Shown here: positions 54,183 through 63,874 of the stretch, piece by piece
Numbering within the stretch: the stretch's first letter is position 1
Layout: every line of letters begins with the position of its first letter
NCBI GenBank assembly: GCA_024178355.1
Contig: JAMZNZ010000003.1
Span: 62,001-126,000, forward strand
Source of the DNA: Maricaulaceae bacterium EIL42A08
Lineage (GTDB): Bacteria; Pseudomonadota; Alphaproteobacteria; Caulobacterales; Maricaulaceae
DNA length: 64,000 nt
Direction of reading: 5' to 3'
Made by a program: the position numbers and the translations under genes
The notes under the pieces: generated by a model
The model's input: only the letters and a program-made list of their open reading frames with translations
Database searches by the model: none
Told to the model about the DNA's origin: nothing

Positions 54183-55886
54183 TTAGTCGCGGACCGCATG
54201 GGCGTAGGGTCCGATCGTGACCCCCACGAAACCGCGGGCCACAGATGTACTGAGGAGCCGCGCATCAGCCCCGGTAAGGATTTCAACCCAGTCACCCTGT
54301 GCCGTTGCGGCGTAAAAATCGATCTGGGGCCCTCGCATGACAACCCGGAGGCGGACACCTGAAGGCGTATCGGTGTCGAATGGGAGGCTACCAAGCAGTG
54401 CACCGGCCTGTGGTGAAGCCGCACCGTTGCGGCGTCGGACTTCAACGCTGCGGCCATCGCTTTCATCAACCACAACAGTCAGCGTGTACCAGTATTCATC
54501 ATTCTGAACGGTGGCCAAACCGGCTTGTCCGGGACCCTCCAGGTGCACAAGCGTGGAGGCTTCGCCATAAATGTGCTGCTGTCGGCGACCCAGAAATGAG
54601 GGATTGGAAAAATCGCTCAAGCTGACTTCACGCAACTCGAGCTCGAGCGCCCCATTATTGAGCGTGTACCAATCGCTCTGGGGGTTTCGCCACATCAGCC
54701 AGTCACCGGACAGCGTTTCACCGTCAAATTCGTCACGAATGGTGAACGGGCCTGTCATGGGCTGCAGGCCGGTCTCAGCCTCGGGGAGCGCGGGACGGTC
54801 GAGCGTGTAGTCGATGACCTCGCCGGGCCGGGTAATGACTGGCCAGCCGGAGGTCCAGTCCACTGGCAGAAGGAAGGTTTCGCGGCCGGTATTATAGAGG
54901 TCGCCTTCATAGGGGCGCACGGCGAGGAAAGTCGCCCACCAGTCACCGTCAGGCGTCTGCACCAGATCGGCGTGACCTGCGGATGTTATTGGAAAGGGGC
55001 GATCATTGGGCAGGTCCCTCTGGGTGAGGATCGGATTGCCTTCAAACGGGGTGTACGGCCCTTCTGGAGACCGGCTTTTAAGCACCACTTGGGAGTGGTT
55101 TACTGCCGTTCCGCCTTCAGCGGCAGTCAAATAATACCAGTCATCCACCTTGTAGATATGCGGCCCCTCGATCCAGATCGGTTGCTCTTCGAAATTCACG
55201 CCGCCATCAATCAGGACAGTCCGCGGGCCGAAGGTGGACAGGGTCTCAGTGTCGAAACGTTGAATCCAGACCGCACGATGGCCGTCATATTCCGGCGTGC
55301 GATCGGGTGGGCCGTTATTGAGGATGTGGGCTGATCCATCCTCGTCGAAGAACAGGGATGGATCGATCCCCCCCTCGAGCTCGGGCAACCACACCGGGTC
55401 TGACCAGGGGCCCTCGGGAGAGTCAGCCGTGATGACAAAATTGCCACCGCAATCAACGCAGGTATTGGTGATGTAATAGATCCCGTCATGGTGCTCGATC
55501 GCCGGCGCGAAGAGGCCTCGCGATAGGCCCAGATCGCCAAAGTCCACCTGGTCAGGACGATCAATGGCGTGACCAATTAGCCGCCAGTGTACCAGGTCCT
55601 GACTGTGAAATACTGGAAGACCAGGAAAATAGGCGAAACTGGAGGTAACGAGATAATAGTCTTCGCCGACCCGTGTGTTGCTCGGATCAGGGTAAAAGCC
55701 GGACAGCACGGGGTTCAGGAACTGCCCCGGCTGTAGTTCGACCGAGTCATGAACTGGATCGTGACCGGTGTATTCGAACCAGTCGAAATAGGCATGATCC
55801 TGCGCCTGGGCTGATGGGCCAGCGAGCAGTGAGAGCAAGGCGGCTAACTTTAACGGGGTATTCAGGGGACTATCTCCAGTCGGCAT
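54183..55886 (-). CDS. GH43 beta-xylosidase/arabinofuranosidase with C-terminal sandwich domain
   Basis: This 567-residue exported protein has a signal peptide ending at AQAQD. It has the five-bladed GH43 domain: general base Asp67 (GFYPDPS), pKa-tuning Asp175 (GGIDPSLF) and general acid Glu240 (WIEGPHIY). From about residue 385 a concanavalin-like beta-sandwich domain follows (FDGETLSGDWLMWRNPQSDW), typical of beta-xylosidases. It would cleave xylooligosaccharides or arabinose side chains in the periplasm. It diverges from the MFS sugar porter. Confidence 0.92.
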   Translation of the reverse strand: MPTGDSPLNTPLKLAALLSLLAGPSAQAQDHAYFDWFEYTGHDPVHDSVELQPGQFLNPVLSGFYPDPSNTRVGEDYYLVTSSFAYFPGLPVFHSQDLVHWRLIGHAIDRPDQVDFGDLGLSRGLFAPAIEHHDGIYYITNTCVDCGGNFVITADSPEGPWSDPVWLPELEGGIDPSLFFDEDGSAHILNNGPPDRTPEYDGHRAVWIQRFDTETLSTFGPRTVLIDGGVNFEEQPIWIEGPHIYKVDDWYYLTAAEGGTAVNHSQVVLKSRSPEGPYTPFEGNPILTQRDLPNDRPFPITSAGHADLVQTPDGDWWATFLAVRPYEGDLYNTGRETFLLPVDWTSGWPVITRPGEVIDYTLDRPALPEAETGLQPMTGPFTIRDEFDGETLSGDWLMWRNPQSDWYTLNNGALELELREVSLSDFSNPSFLGRRQQHIYGEASTLVHLEGPGQAGLATVQNDEYWYTLTVVVDESDGRSVEVRRRNGAASPQAGALLGSLPFDTDTPSGVRLRVVMRGPQIDFYAATAQGDWVEILTGADARLLSTSVARGFVGVTIGPYAHAVRD

Positions 55887-56152
55887 GCCAGCCCCGGGCG
55901 ACGCTCAGCATCGTACGGACGCGGTCAGGTGAAACATGGGTCGATCTGATCTGCGGTAAGGCTAGGCGCAACATGTTCAGCCGGTCAATCTTGCGACGTG
56001 GGCATGACAATTTGGTCTGCGCCTTTCCTTGTGGCCCGGGTGCAATAACAGTGCGTTGCCATGGCGCACCCCAAGTTCAAGTTTTTTGATGCAAACACAG
56101 GCAGATCATCGCAGACTCAAAGCATTAAAAATAAAATGTGGGGAGGCGTGCA

Positions 56153-57577
56153 GTGACACATTCTGCGAACCCAGCCGTGAATGAGAGTTCATCGCACAAC
56201 ACAGGTTACGTCGTGCTGATCACCATTGTGGCGACCATTGGTGGCTTTCTGTTCGGCTATGACTCAGGCGTAATCAACGGCACAGTCGACGGGCTTAGAG
56301 CGGCGTTCAACTCTGAGGACGTTGGCACCGGTTTCAACGTCGCGTCCATGCTGCTGGGTTGTGCGGTCGGGGCGCTACTGGCCGGTCGAATGGCGGATGT
56401 ATTCGGGCGGCGCACCTTACTCATTGTTTCTGCGGTTTTCTTCATCGTTTCGGCGTGGGGGTCAGGGATCGCAAATGGATCGCTAGAGTTTGTGATCTAT
56501 CGCATTCTGGGTGGTCTGGCGGTTGGCGCTGCAAGCGTTATGGCGCCCGCCTACATCTCTGAAATCGCGCCGGCACGAATGCGTGGGCGTCTGACTACGG
56601 TTCAGCAGATTGCAATCATCGCCGGTCTGTTCTGCTCTTTCCTGTCAAATTACTTCCTGGCCCAGGCTGCTGGATCTTCAACCTCAGAATTCTGGATGGG
56701 GTTCCAGGCGTGGCGCTGGATGTTCTGGGTGGAATTGATCCCCGCCGTCGTCTTCCTGATCGCGCTATTCAAGATCCCTGAGAGCCCTCGATACCTCGTA
56801 TTGAAAAGCAAAAACGATCAGGCGCTTTCAGTTCTGGGGCGTCTTTTTGGCGGAGACAGAGCCGAGGCGAAGATCGCTGAAATCAACGCGTCGCTCTCAA
56901 GCGACCACCAGCCGCGCCTGACCGATCTGATCCATCCTGTTGTGAAGCGCGTCCGTCCAGTTGTGTGGGTCGGTATCGGGCTTGCTGTCTTCCAGCAGTT
57001 GGTAGGGATCAATGTCATATTCTACTACGGTGCCGTGCTCTGGCAGGCGGCCGGGTTCAGCGAAAGTGACGCGCTGCTGACCAACGTGTTGTCAGGTGGC
57101 CTGTCGATAGGTTCTGTACTGCTCGCTTTGTTCCTGATCGACACCGTGGGCCGCAAACCGCTTTTGATCATCGGATCGATTGGGATGACGGTTACGCTCG
57201 CGCTGGCGGCCTTCGCATTTTCAAGTGGCGAGCTGGTCGATGGCCAGTTGAATCTGTCAGATGATATGGGCCTGCTCGCCCTGATCGCGGCAAATGCCTA
57301 TGTGATGTTTTTCAACTTCTCCTGGGGACCGGTCATGTGGGTGATGCTGGGAGAGATGTTCCCCAATCAGATCAGGGGATCTGGTCTTGCGGTGGCGGGC
57401 TTGTTCCAGTGGGGGGCGAACTTTGCGATCACCATGACCTTCCCGATCATGTTGGGATCAATCGGACTGGCCGGTGCCTATGGCATTTATGCTGGCTTTG
57501 CCCTGATTTCGATCCTGTTCGTTATCAAGGCGGTGCGCGAAACGCGGGGCCGTGAGCTGGAAGAGATGAAGGGTTAA
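56153..57577 (+). CDS. MFS sugar porter (xylose/hexose:proton symporter type)
   Basis: The GTG at 56153 with GGGGAGG upstream gives 474 residues with 12 predicted helices. It carries the sugar-porter signatures GFLFGYDSGVING, GRMADVFGRRTL, PESPRYLV, GINVIFYYGAVLW and ETRGRELEEM. It probably takes up xylose or short xylosides produced by GH43 and GH3 enzymes; the neighbouring xylA and xylB support xylose. The GH3 gene follows after 27 bp, so the two form an operon. Confidence 0.93.
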   Translation: MTHSANPAVNESSSHNTGYVVLITIVATIGGFLFGYDSGVINGTVDGLRAAFNSEDVGTGFNVASMLLGCAVGALLAGRMADVFGRRTLLIVSAVFFIVSAWGSGIANGSLEFVIYRILGGLAVGAASVMAPAYISEIAPARMRGRLTTVQQIAIIAGLFCSFLSNYFLAQAAGSSTSEFWMGFQAWRWMFWVELIPAVVFLIALFKIPESPRYLVLKSKNDQALSVLGRLFGGDRAEAKIAEINASLSSDHQPRLTDLIHPVVKRVRPVVWVGIGLAVFQQLVGINVIFYYGAVLWQAAGFSESDALLTNVLSGGLSIGSVLLALFLIDTVGRKPLLIIGSIGMTVTLALAAFAFSSGELVDGQLNLSDDMGLLALIAANAYVMFFNFSWGPVMWVMLGEMFPNQIRGSGLAVAGLFQWGANFAITMTFPIMLGSIGLAGAYGIYAGFALISILFVIKAVRETRGRELEEMKG

Positions 57578-57604
57578 AACCCATCATATTCAAGGGGAAA
57601 CAGG

Positions 57605-60022
57605 ATGTTGAAACAGACTTTTCGGGTCGCCGGGATGAGTGCGCTTGCCTTTGCGCTTGTCAGCTGTTCAGCGGCAGACAGCGCCTCACAGATGGCGGGT
57701 GAAGACGTGCCGCCAGCAGATGCCCTCTATCGTGACGCCTCCCAGCCCGTTGATGCGCGGGTGGAGGATTTGCTCAGCCGCATGACGCTCGAGGAGAAGG
57801 TCGCCCAGATGATGGGCATCTGGCAGAACAAGGGCCTGATCCAGGACGACGAGGGCAATTTCTCACCTGAGGCTGCCTCTGAAAACTTCCCCAATGGTCT
57901 GGGGCAGATTTCCAGGCCGTATGATCGTCAGGGGGTGACAGCGGGAACAACGGCTGCTGGTGCCAACGCCGGTGTCGTTAACCGCAACGCGCGCGAGACA
58001 GTGGCCTATGTAAACGCGGCACAACGCTGGGCCATTGAAGAGACCCGACTTGGCATACCCTTCGTGTTCCACGAGGAATCGCTGCACGGCTACGCCGCGC
58101 CAAACGCCACGAGCTTTCCGCAATCGATTGCGCTCGCGTCGACCTGGGACCCGGACTTGCTCGAGGATGTTTTTGAGGTCGCCGCTGGTGAAATGCGGGT
58201 CCGCGGCGTGCATACGACCTTGTCACCCGTTGTCGATGTGGCGCGCGACCCGCGCTGGGGACGCATAGAGGAAACCTATGGCGAAGACCCGTATCTGGTG
58301 TCTGAGCTGGGTCTTGCTGTCGTGCGTGGCTACCAGGGCGAAAGCCTGCCTCTTGAGGACGGCCGCGTCTTTGTGACACTCAAGCATATGACCGGCCATG
58401 GTCAGCCAGAAAACGGCATCAATATTGGCCCGGCGCAAATTTCGGAACGTGAGCTGCGCACCATTTTCCTCCCGCCGTTTGAGCGGCTTGTTGAAGAGTT
58501 GCCGATCATGCAGATCATGGCTTCCTACAATGAGATTGATGGTGTTCCAAGCCACGTAAATCCCTGGCTGCTGCGTGACGTTCTGCGCGAGGAGTGGGGT
58601 TATGACGGGCTTGTTGTCAGCGATTATTTCGCCATTCGAGAAACCCTGACCCGCCACAACATGTTCGACAATGTCGACGATGCGGTGGTTCGGGCCATGG
58701 AGGCCGGTGTCGATGTGGAGCTACCTGCGGGTGAAACCTATTTGCGCTTGCCTGACCTGGTCGCAGAGGGGCGTATTTCAAAAGCCCAGATCGATGAGGC
58801 CGTGCGCCGCGTTCTGCGTCTGAAATTTCTCTCCGGCGTTTTCGAGAATCCTTTTGCTGACCCGGATGAAGCGGAGGCCAAAACTGCGACTGAAGAGTCG
58901 ATCGAGCTGGCGCGTGAGGCCGCTCGCCGCGCGATGATCCTGCTCGAAAACCGGGACCAGACCCTTCCACTCAACGGGCCTGAAATTGGCCGTTTGGCTA
59001 TTCTGGGGACCCATGCTGTAGACACGCCGATTGGCGGATATTCTGATATTCCCCGCCATGTTGTCAGCATTCTCGAAGGGTTCCAGAACGCGGCCGGTGA
59101 TGATTTTGAGGTTGTTTACTCTGAAGGGGTGCGACTGACTGAGAGCCGCGAGTGGTCAGCTGACGAGGTCAATCTGATCGACCCCGAGTTCAATGCACAA
59201 CTGATCGCAGAGGCTGTTGAAGTTGCTCGGGACTCCGACGTCATCATCATGGTGCTGGGCGAGAATGAACAGTTGTCCCGAGAGGCATGGGCCGACAATC
59301 ATCTGGGTGACCGCGCAGACCTGCAGCTTGTTGGGCAGCAGCTCGATCTGGCCCGCGAAATCTTTGCCCTTGGAAAGCCGACGATCGTGGTGCTCCTCAA
59401 CGGGCGGCCGCTCGCTGTGAACTTTCTGGCGGAAAACGCCGACGCCTTGATCGAGGGCTGGTATCTGGGTCAGGAAACCGGCAATGCGGTCGCCGATGTC
59501 ATTCTTGGCAAGGCGAACCCCGGTGGGCATCTGCCTGTTACAATACCGCGCGAGGTCGGGCAGCTGCCGGTGTTTTATAACCACAAGCCGTCCGCGCGCC
59601 GAGGGTATCTATTTGACGATACCGCGCCGCTTTATCCTTTTGGGTACGGATTGTCCTACACCAGCTTTGACATCTCTGCGCCCCGTGCGGTGACGCCTCA
59701 GATCGAGCCAGGTGAACCTGCAATGATCGAAGTGGACATAACCAATACCGGTGACCGGATCGGTGATGATGTCGTGCAGCTCTACCTGCGCGATGAGGCC
59801 TCGGTCGTAACCCGGCCAGTCCTCGAACTGGCGGGTTTCCAGCGCGTGACGCTGGAGCCCGGTGAAACGCGCACGCTCACCTTCGAGATATCTCCACGCT
59901 CCATGGGCGTGTGGAATCTCGACATGCAGCGTGTGGTTGAACCTGGCCGGTTCACTGTGTCAGCCGGCCATAGCTCGGCTGATCTGGAGTCTGCGCATTT
60001 CACCGTGATTGAGCCGGACTGA
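57605..60022 (+). CDS. GH3 beta-xylosidase/beta-glucosidase, lipoprotein
   Basis: This 805-residue protein has a lipobox (ALVSC), and AGGGG lies just before the ATG. The GH3 N-terminal barrel has LKHMTGHGQPENG and nucleophile Asp340 in VVSDYFAI; the second domain has GENEQLSREAWADNH with the likely acid/base Glu; a fibronectin-III-like C-terminal domain (about residues 695-800) follows. The context favours beta-xylosidase activity on xylooligosaccharides at the cell envelope. It converges on xylA with no gap. Confidence 0.93.
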   Translation: MLKQTFRVAGMSALAFALVSCSAADSASQMAGEDVPPADALYRDASQPVDARVEDLLSRMTLEEKVAQMMGIWQNKGLIQDDEGNFSPEAASENFPNGLGQISRPYDRQGVTAGTTAAGANAGVVNRNARETVAYVNAAQRWAIEETRLGIPFVFHEESLHGYAAPNATSFPQSIALASTWDPDLLEDVFEVAAGEMRVRGVHTTLSPVVDVARDPRWGRIEETYGEDPYLVSELGLAVVRGYQGESLPLEDGRVFVTLKHMTGHGQPENGINIGPAQISERELRTIFLPPFERLVEELPIMQIMASYNEIDGVPSHVNPWLLRDVLREEWGYDGLVVSDYFAIRETLTRHNMFDNVDDAVVRAMEAGVDVELPAGETYLRLPDLVAEGRISKAQIDEAVRRVLRLKFLSGVFENPFADPDEAEAKTATEESIELAREAARRAMILLENRDQTLPLNGPEIGRLAILGTHAVDTPIGGYSDIPRHVVSILEGFQNAAGDDFEVVYSEGVRLTESREWSADEVNLIDPEFNAQLIAEAVEVARDSDVIIMVLGENEQLSREAWADNHLGDRADLQLVGQQLDLAREIFALGKPTIVVLLNGRPLAVNFLAENADALIEGWYLGQETGNAVADVILGKANPGGHLPVTIPREVGQLPVFYNHKPSARRGYLFDDTAPLYPFGYGLSYTSFDISAPRAVTPQIEPGEPAMIEVDITNTGDRIGDDVVQLYLRDEASVVTRPVLELAGFQRVTLEPGETRTLTFEISPRSMGVWNLDMQRVVEPGRFTVSAGHSSADLESAHFTVIEPD

Positions 60023-61354
60023 TCAGCCAAGGCTGCGGGCGACCAGTTGTTCGAGATACTCCTGGCGACCGGAGCTGTGGCGACCCTCGCGGTCTTCGGC
60101 TACAGCCCGGTCGCATATCTCGGTGAGGCTGGTGTTTTCGTCCAGCAGGAACTGCCCGAATTCGTTCGTCCACCCGGCATAGCGGTCGGCCTTGAAGGCC
60201 GCAATCTGACCCATCTCGATGATGTCAGCGGCCGCCAGTAACCCCGAAGCTAAGGCATCGAGCCCGCCGATATGGGCGTAGAACAGGTCCTCAAGATCTG
60301 TGGACTGGCGTCGAACCTTGGCGTCGAAGTTAAATCCGCCTGTGTCCAGCCCGCCCGAAGGCAGAAGCTCAATCATCGCCAGGGTGATGTCCCGGGTATC
60401 CAGATTGAATTGGTCGGTATCCCAGCCATTCTGGGCATTTCCGCAATTGATATCGATCGACCCCATAATCCCGAAAGCCACGGCTGTCGCGATTTCATGG
60501 GCAAAGCTATGCCCGGCGAGCGTGGCGTGATTGGGTTCGATGTTGACGTGGACCTCATTTTCGAGCCCGTAGGTTTTCAGGAAGCCGTAAATCGTCGCCG
60601 TGTCATAATCATACTGGTGATACATCGGCTCATGCGGCTTTGGCTCGATCAGAATTTTGCCCTTAAAGCCCAGCTTGTGCTTGTGGTCGATGATCTTTGA
60701 AAGAAAGCGGGCGAAGTTATCCAGCTCAGTCTTCAGGTTGGTGTTGAGGAGGGTGTCATAGCCTTCCCGCCCCCCCCAAAGCACATAATTGGACCCGCCC
60801 AGACGGTGGGTCGCTTCCAGGCAGTCGCGGACCTGACGCAAGGCACAGGCCGCCACATCCGGGTCCGGATTTGTCAGCCCGCCCGCTGCATAGCGCGGGT
60901 GACTGAACAGGTTGGCGGTCCCCCACAAGGGTTTTAGCCCAGTCTTCTCCTGAAGGCGTTCCAGATCATCCACGGCGCGCGCGAAATTGGAGGCAAGCTC
61001 TGTCGCGGTGGGTGAGGCTTCGCAGATATCGACATCGTGAAAACAGTAGAACGGCGTGCCCAGCTTGGTGAAAAACTCAAACGCGGCTTCGCGACGCTGA
61101 TCGGCGCCCGCGCGGGTCGGGCCGTCGGCCTGCCAGACGCGCTCAAAGGGGCCAGCCCCGAAGATGTCAAACCCATCCCAACAGAAGGTGTGCCAGAAGC
61201 AAACCGCCGGTCGCAAATGGTCTTCCATGCGCTTGCCCATCACGACCCGATCCGGATCATAGGTTCGAAAGGCCAGGGGGTTGTCCGTTTCGGGGCCCTC
61301 AAAATGTATGGGGGAAATCCCGGCAAAGTATTCAGTCGGTACGGTGTCAGCCAT
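60023..61354 (-). CDS. xylA: Xylose isomerase
   Basis: This 443-residue enzyme converts D-xylose to D-xylulose. It has the long class II form, with VNIEPNHATLAGHSFAHE and DINCGNAQNGWDTDQFNLD carrying the metal ligands, and the catalytic His region CFHDVDICE. Presence of xylA with xylB means the isomerase route is used, not the oxidative xylose dehydrogenase route known from Caulobacter. It is the second gene of the xylB-xylA operon (12-bp gap). Confidence 0.97.
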   Translation of the reverse strand: MADTVPTEYFAGISPIHFEGPETDNPLAFRTYDPDRVVMGKRMEDHLRPAVCFWHTFCWDGFDIFGAGPFERVWQADGPTRAGADQRREAAFEFFTKLGTPFYCFHDVDICEASPTATELASNFARAVDDLERLQEKTGLKPLWGTANLFSHPRYAAGGLTNPDPDVAACALRQVRDCLEATHRLGGSNYVLWGGREGYDTLLNTNLKTELDNFARFLSKIIDHKHKLGFKGKILIEPKPHEPMYHQYDYDTATIYGFLKTYGLENEVHVNIEPNHATLAGHSFAHEIATAVAFGIMGSIDINCGNAQNGWDTDQFNLDTRDITLAMIELLPSGGLDTGGFNFDAKVRRQSTDLEDLFYAHIGGLDALASGLLAAADIIEMGQIAAFKADRYAGWTNEFGQFLLDENTSLTEICDRAVAEDREGRHSSGRQEYLEQLVARSLG

Positions 61355-61366
61355 GAAAGGGCTCCA

Positions 61367-62812
61367 TCAAAATTGAGACTTGAGCGCGTTGTAGAGCGCT
61401 GAAAACTTGCTGCGTTTTTCTAGAAGGCAATCGATGTCGGCGACTTCAGGTTCGATGACATCGATAACTGAAGGAGCGGCCAGGATGTCGTCGGGCACCC
61501 CGTCGCCAGCAGCCAGCCTTGCGAGCTTGGCTGCACCGAAGGCAGGACCGTTATCGCCACCTTCACGAAGGATGAGGGGGCGCTTCAAAGCTGCGCTCAG
61601 GATGCGACCCCAGTAGCGCGACCGAGATCCGCCGCCGATCGCTGTCAGTGTTGTCACGCTTGATCCTGACGACAGCAGGGCGTCCAGCCCGTCCGCGAAA
61701 GCAAAAGCTACGCCCTCCATGACGGCCTGGCCCAGCGCGGCGGGATCGCTGTCATGGTCAAGGCCAAACAGAACACCGCGCGCGTGCGGGTCGTTATGAG
61801 GCGTGCGTTCACCCGATAGGTAAGGCAGGAAAATCTCTGGGCCATCCAGACGGCCGCGTGCCTCTGCCCTTTCGATGAGGTCCGCCGCACGGCCCATCTG
61901 CGCCAGCCGAGCGGCCCAGTCCACACAGCTTGCTGCGCTGAGCATGACACTCATTTGATGCCATCGGTCAGGCAGGGCGTGGCAAAAGGCATGAACCGCA
62001 CGTGCGGGCGCGGGGTGAAACGCTCGACCGGCCAGGAAAATCACCCCTGACGTGCCCAGCGAGATCAGGCCTTCGCCATCATCAACAGCGCCTACACCCA
62101 CCGCGCCGGCTGCATTGTCTCCACCGCCCGCAGCCACAGGAACCGGGTCCATGCCCCAGCTTCTGGCAAGCTCTTGGTGGAGCTGTCCGGTCACCTCGCA
62201 GCCCTCATGGAGCCGGGGCATGGCTGTCGGGCTGAGGTCACAGGCCGCAAGCGCATCGATTGACCATTTTCGACTTGCCACGTCCAGCCAGCTTGTCCCG
62301 GCGCTGTCGGATAAATCGCTGGCTTTTTCTCCGGTCATCCGGAGGCGGACGTAATCCTTGGGGAGAAGTACGGTTTTGATCTTATCAAATACGTCGCGCT
62401 CATGGTCGCGCAGCCAAATCAGCTTTGGGGCCGTAAATCCCGGCATGACAAGATTGCCGGTCACCGCTTCGATGTTCGGGATGCGGTTTTTTAGGGTCGT
62501 GCACTGGGCGTGCGAGCGCCCATCATTCCACAAGATGGCCGGGCGCAGGGGGCGGTCGTCTTTGCCCAGCACTGTTGCACCATGCATCTGACCACTCAGT
62601 CCGATGGCGCGAACATTGCGACGTAGCGGGGCCGGTAAATCGAGCACCGCTGCCTGTGTTGCAGACCACCAGTCCTCCGGATGCTGTTCAGACCATAGCG
62701 GGTGTGGGCGTGCAACGTCGAGCGGAGCATTAGCTTGAGCTTGAATGACGTTGTCGGCGTCAATCAGCATCGCCTTGACGCCGGACGTCCCGATGTCGAT
62801 GCCCAAATACAT
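61367..62812 (-). CDS. xylB: Xylulokinase
   Basis: The ATG at 62812 gives 481 residues starting MYLGIDIGTSGVK, the FGGY phosphate-binding loop; upstream frame to 62923 runs across the operator and is not used. GLSGQMHG and the catalytic Asp in GGGDNAAGAVGVG are present, as is SGERTPHNDPHARG. It phosphorylates xylulose for the pentose phosphate pathway. Transcription from the operator region at 62871 would read xylB then xylA. Confidence 0.96.
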   Translation of the reverse strand: MYLGIDIGTSGVKAMLIDADNVIQAQANAPLDVARPHPLWSEQHPEDWWSATQAAVLDLPAPLRRNVRAIGLSGQMHGATVLGKDDRPLRPAILWNDGRSHAQCTTLKNRIPNIEAVTGNLVMPGFTAPKLIWLRDHERDVFDKIKTVLLPKDYVRLRMTGEKASDLSDSAGTSWLDVASRKWSIDALAACDLSPTAMPRLHEGCEVTGQLHQELARSWGMDPVPVAAGGGDNAAGAVGVGAVDDGEGLISLGTSGVIFLAGRAFHPAPARAVHAFCHALPDRWHQMSVMLSAASCVDWAARLAQMGRAADLIERAEARGRLDGPEIFLPYLSGERTPHNDPHARGVLFGLDHDSDPAALGQAVMEGVAFAFADGLDALLSSGSSVTTLTAIGGGSRSRYWGRILSAALKRPLILREGGDNGPAFGAAKLARLAAGDGVPDDILAAPSVIDVIEPEVADIDCLLEKRSKFSALYNALKSQF

Positions 62813-62870
62813 GGCGATCTGGTCTCCCTGCCGCCTCTCTTGGTGTTCTAACGGCGCTGGCTCCAGAAAA

Positions 62871-62886
62871 ATGATAGCGCTATCAT
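62871..62886. promoter_or_regulatory. LacI-type operator controlling xylBA and the epimerase gene
   Basis: ATGATAGCGCTATCAT is a perfect 16-bp palindrome with a central CG step, the typical form of a LacI-family operator. It lies 58 bp before xylB and 54 bp before the epimerase start. The LacI gene just downstream of the epimerase is the obvious partner. Confidence 0.8.
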
Positions 62887-62940
62887 TGTAGCGTGCAAAG
62901 GTCGATTTTAAGCGTGAGGGCATGCAGAGTGTGTGAGATC

Positions 62941-63813
62941 ATGGAGCTTCGTTCGGCGGACTGGGTCGTAGACGTCGATCAGCAAGGTGGAGCGATCCGC
63001 CAGGCGCGTTGGCGTGGCTTGGACATTCTTCGCCCGTACCGTTCGCAGTGGGACGCTTTCGCGGCGATGTGCAATGCCAGCTTTCCGCTCGTGCCATACT
63101 CAAACCGCGTTCGCGATGGCCGGTTTAATTTTGAGGGTGTTGAGTATCAGATACCGTCCTTTCGCCCCGGCGATCGCCACGCGCTGCACGGGGTCGGCTG
63201 GCTGGCCCGGTGGGCAGGGGAGCAGCCGCGACGCAATCTTGCACGGTTAATCCTGCGCCATGATGGTCCGGCCTGGCCGTGGCGCCTTGAAGTGACTCAC
63301 GAAATCGAGATTGAGCGCGACCGCCTTGTCTTTCGCCTGAGCTTGACCAACACCGATAAAGGCCCGCAACCCGTCGGTCTGGGCTTTCATCCATATTTCC
63401 CGCGCGATGAGGACACCCGTCTGAGCTTTGACAGCACCGGCGTCTGGACCGGTGAGGCAGCGGGCTTGAGCGAACACCTGATGGATGTGCCCGAACATTG
63501 GCGATTTAGCGAGGGCTGTCCGTTGCCTGAAGAAGAGATTGACCACTGCTTTGCCGGATGGTCTGGACGCGCCCGGATCGATTGGCCGAAATCAGGGTTG
63601 AGCGTTGCGATCAGCGGCGACCGGAATTTGGACCATGCTGTGGTTTTCATCCCTCCAGATCAGAAGTATTTCTGCTTCGAGCCCGTCTCTCACATGTCCA
63701 ATGCGATCAACCATTTTAACGATGAGACCGTGACAGGACTGAGGCACCTGGCCCCCGGCGATGCCTACACGGTGTCCATGGTTCTTATGCCATCGTTGGC
63801 TGGACAAAGCTGA
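62941..63813 (+). CDS. Aldose 1-epimerase
   Basis: The ATG at 62941 gives 290 residues. The galactose-mutarotase fold is seen in CNASFPLVPYSNRVRDGRF, HALHGVGW with catalytic His, GLGFHPYFPR, and the general base Glu in FCFEPVSHMSNA. It equilibrates alpha and beta anomers of xylose or galactose, speeding entry into xylose isomerase. Divergent from xylB around a shared operator. The LacI gene follows after 61 bp in the same direction. Confidence 0.9.
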   Translation: MELRSADWVVDVDQQGGAIRQARWRGLDILRPYRSQWDAFAAMCNASFPLVPYSNRVRDGRFNFEGVEYQIPSFRPGDRHALHGVGWLARWAGEQPRRNLARLILRHDGPAWPWRLEVTHEIEIERDRLVFRLSLTNTDKGPQPVGLGFHPYFPRDEDTRLSFDSTGVWTGEAAGLSEHLMDVPEHWRFSEGCPLPEEEIDHCFAGWSGRARIDWPKSGLSVAISGDRNLDHAVVFIPPDQKYFCFEPVSHMSNAINHFNDETVTGLRHLAPGDAYTVSMVLMPSLAGQS

Positions 63814-63874
63814 TGATACATCGCCTTTCCCCCAGCCCCGGCCCGACGGCGGTTACATGCTCGGAGCTATCCCC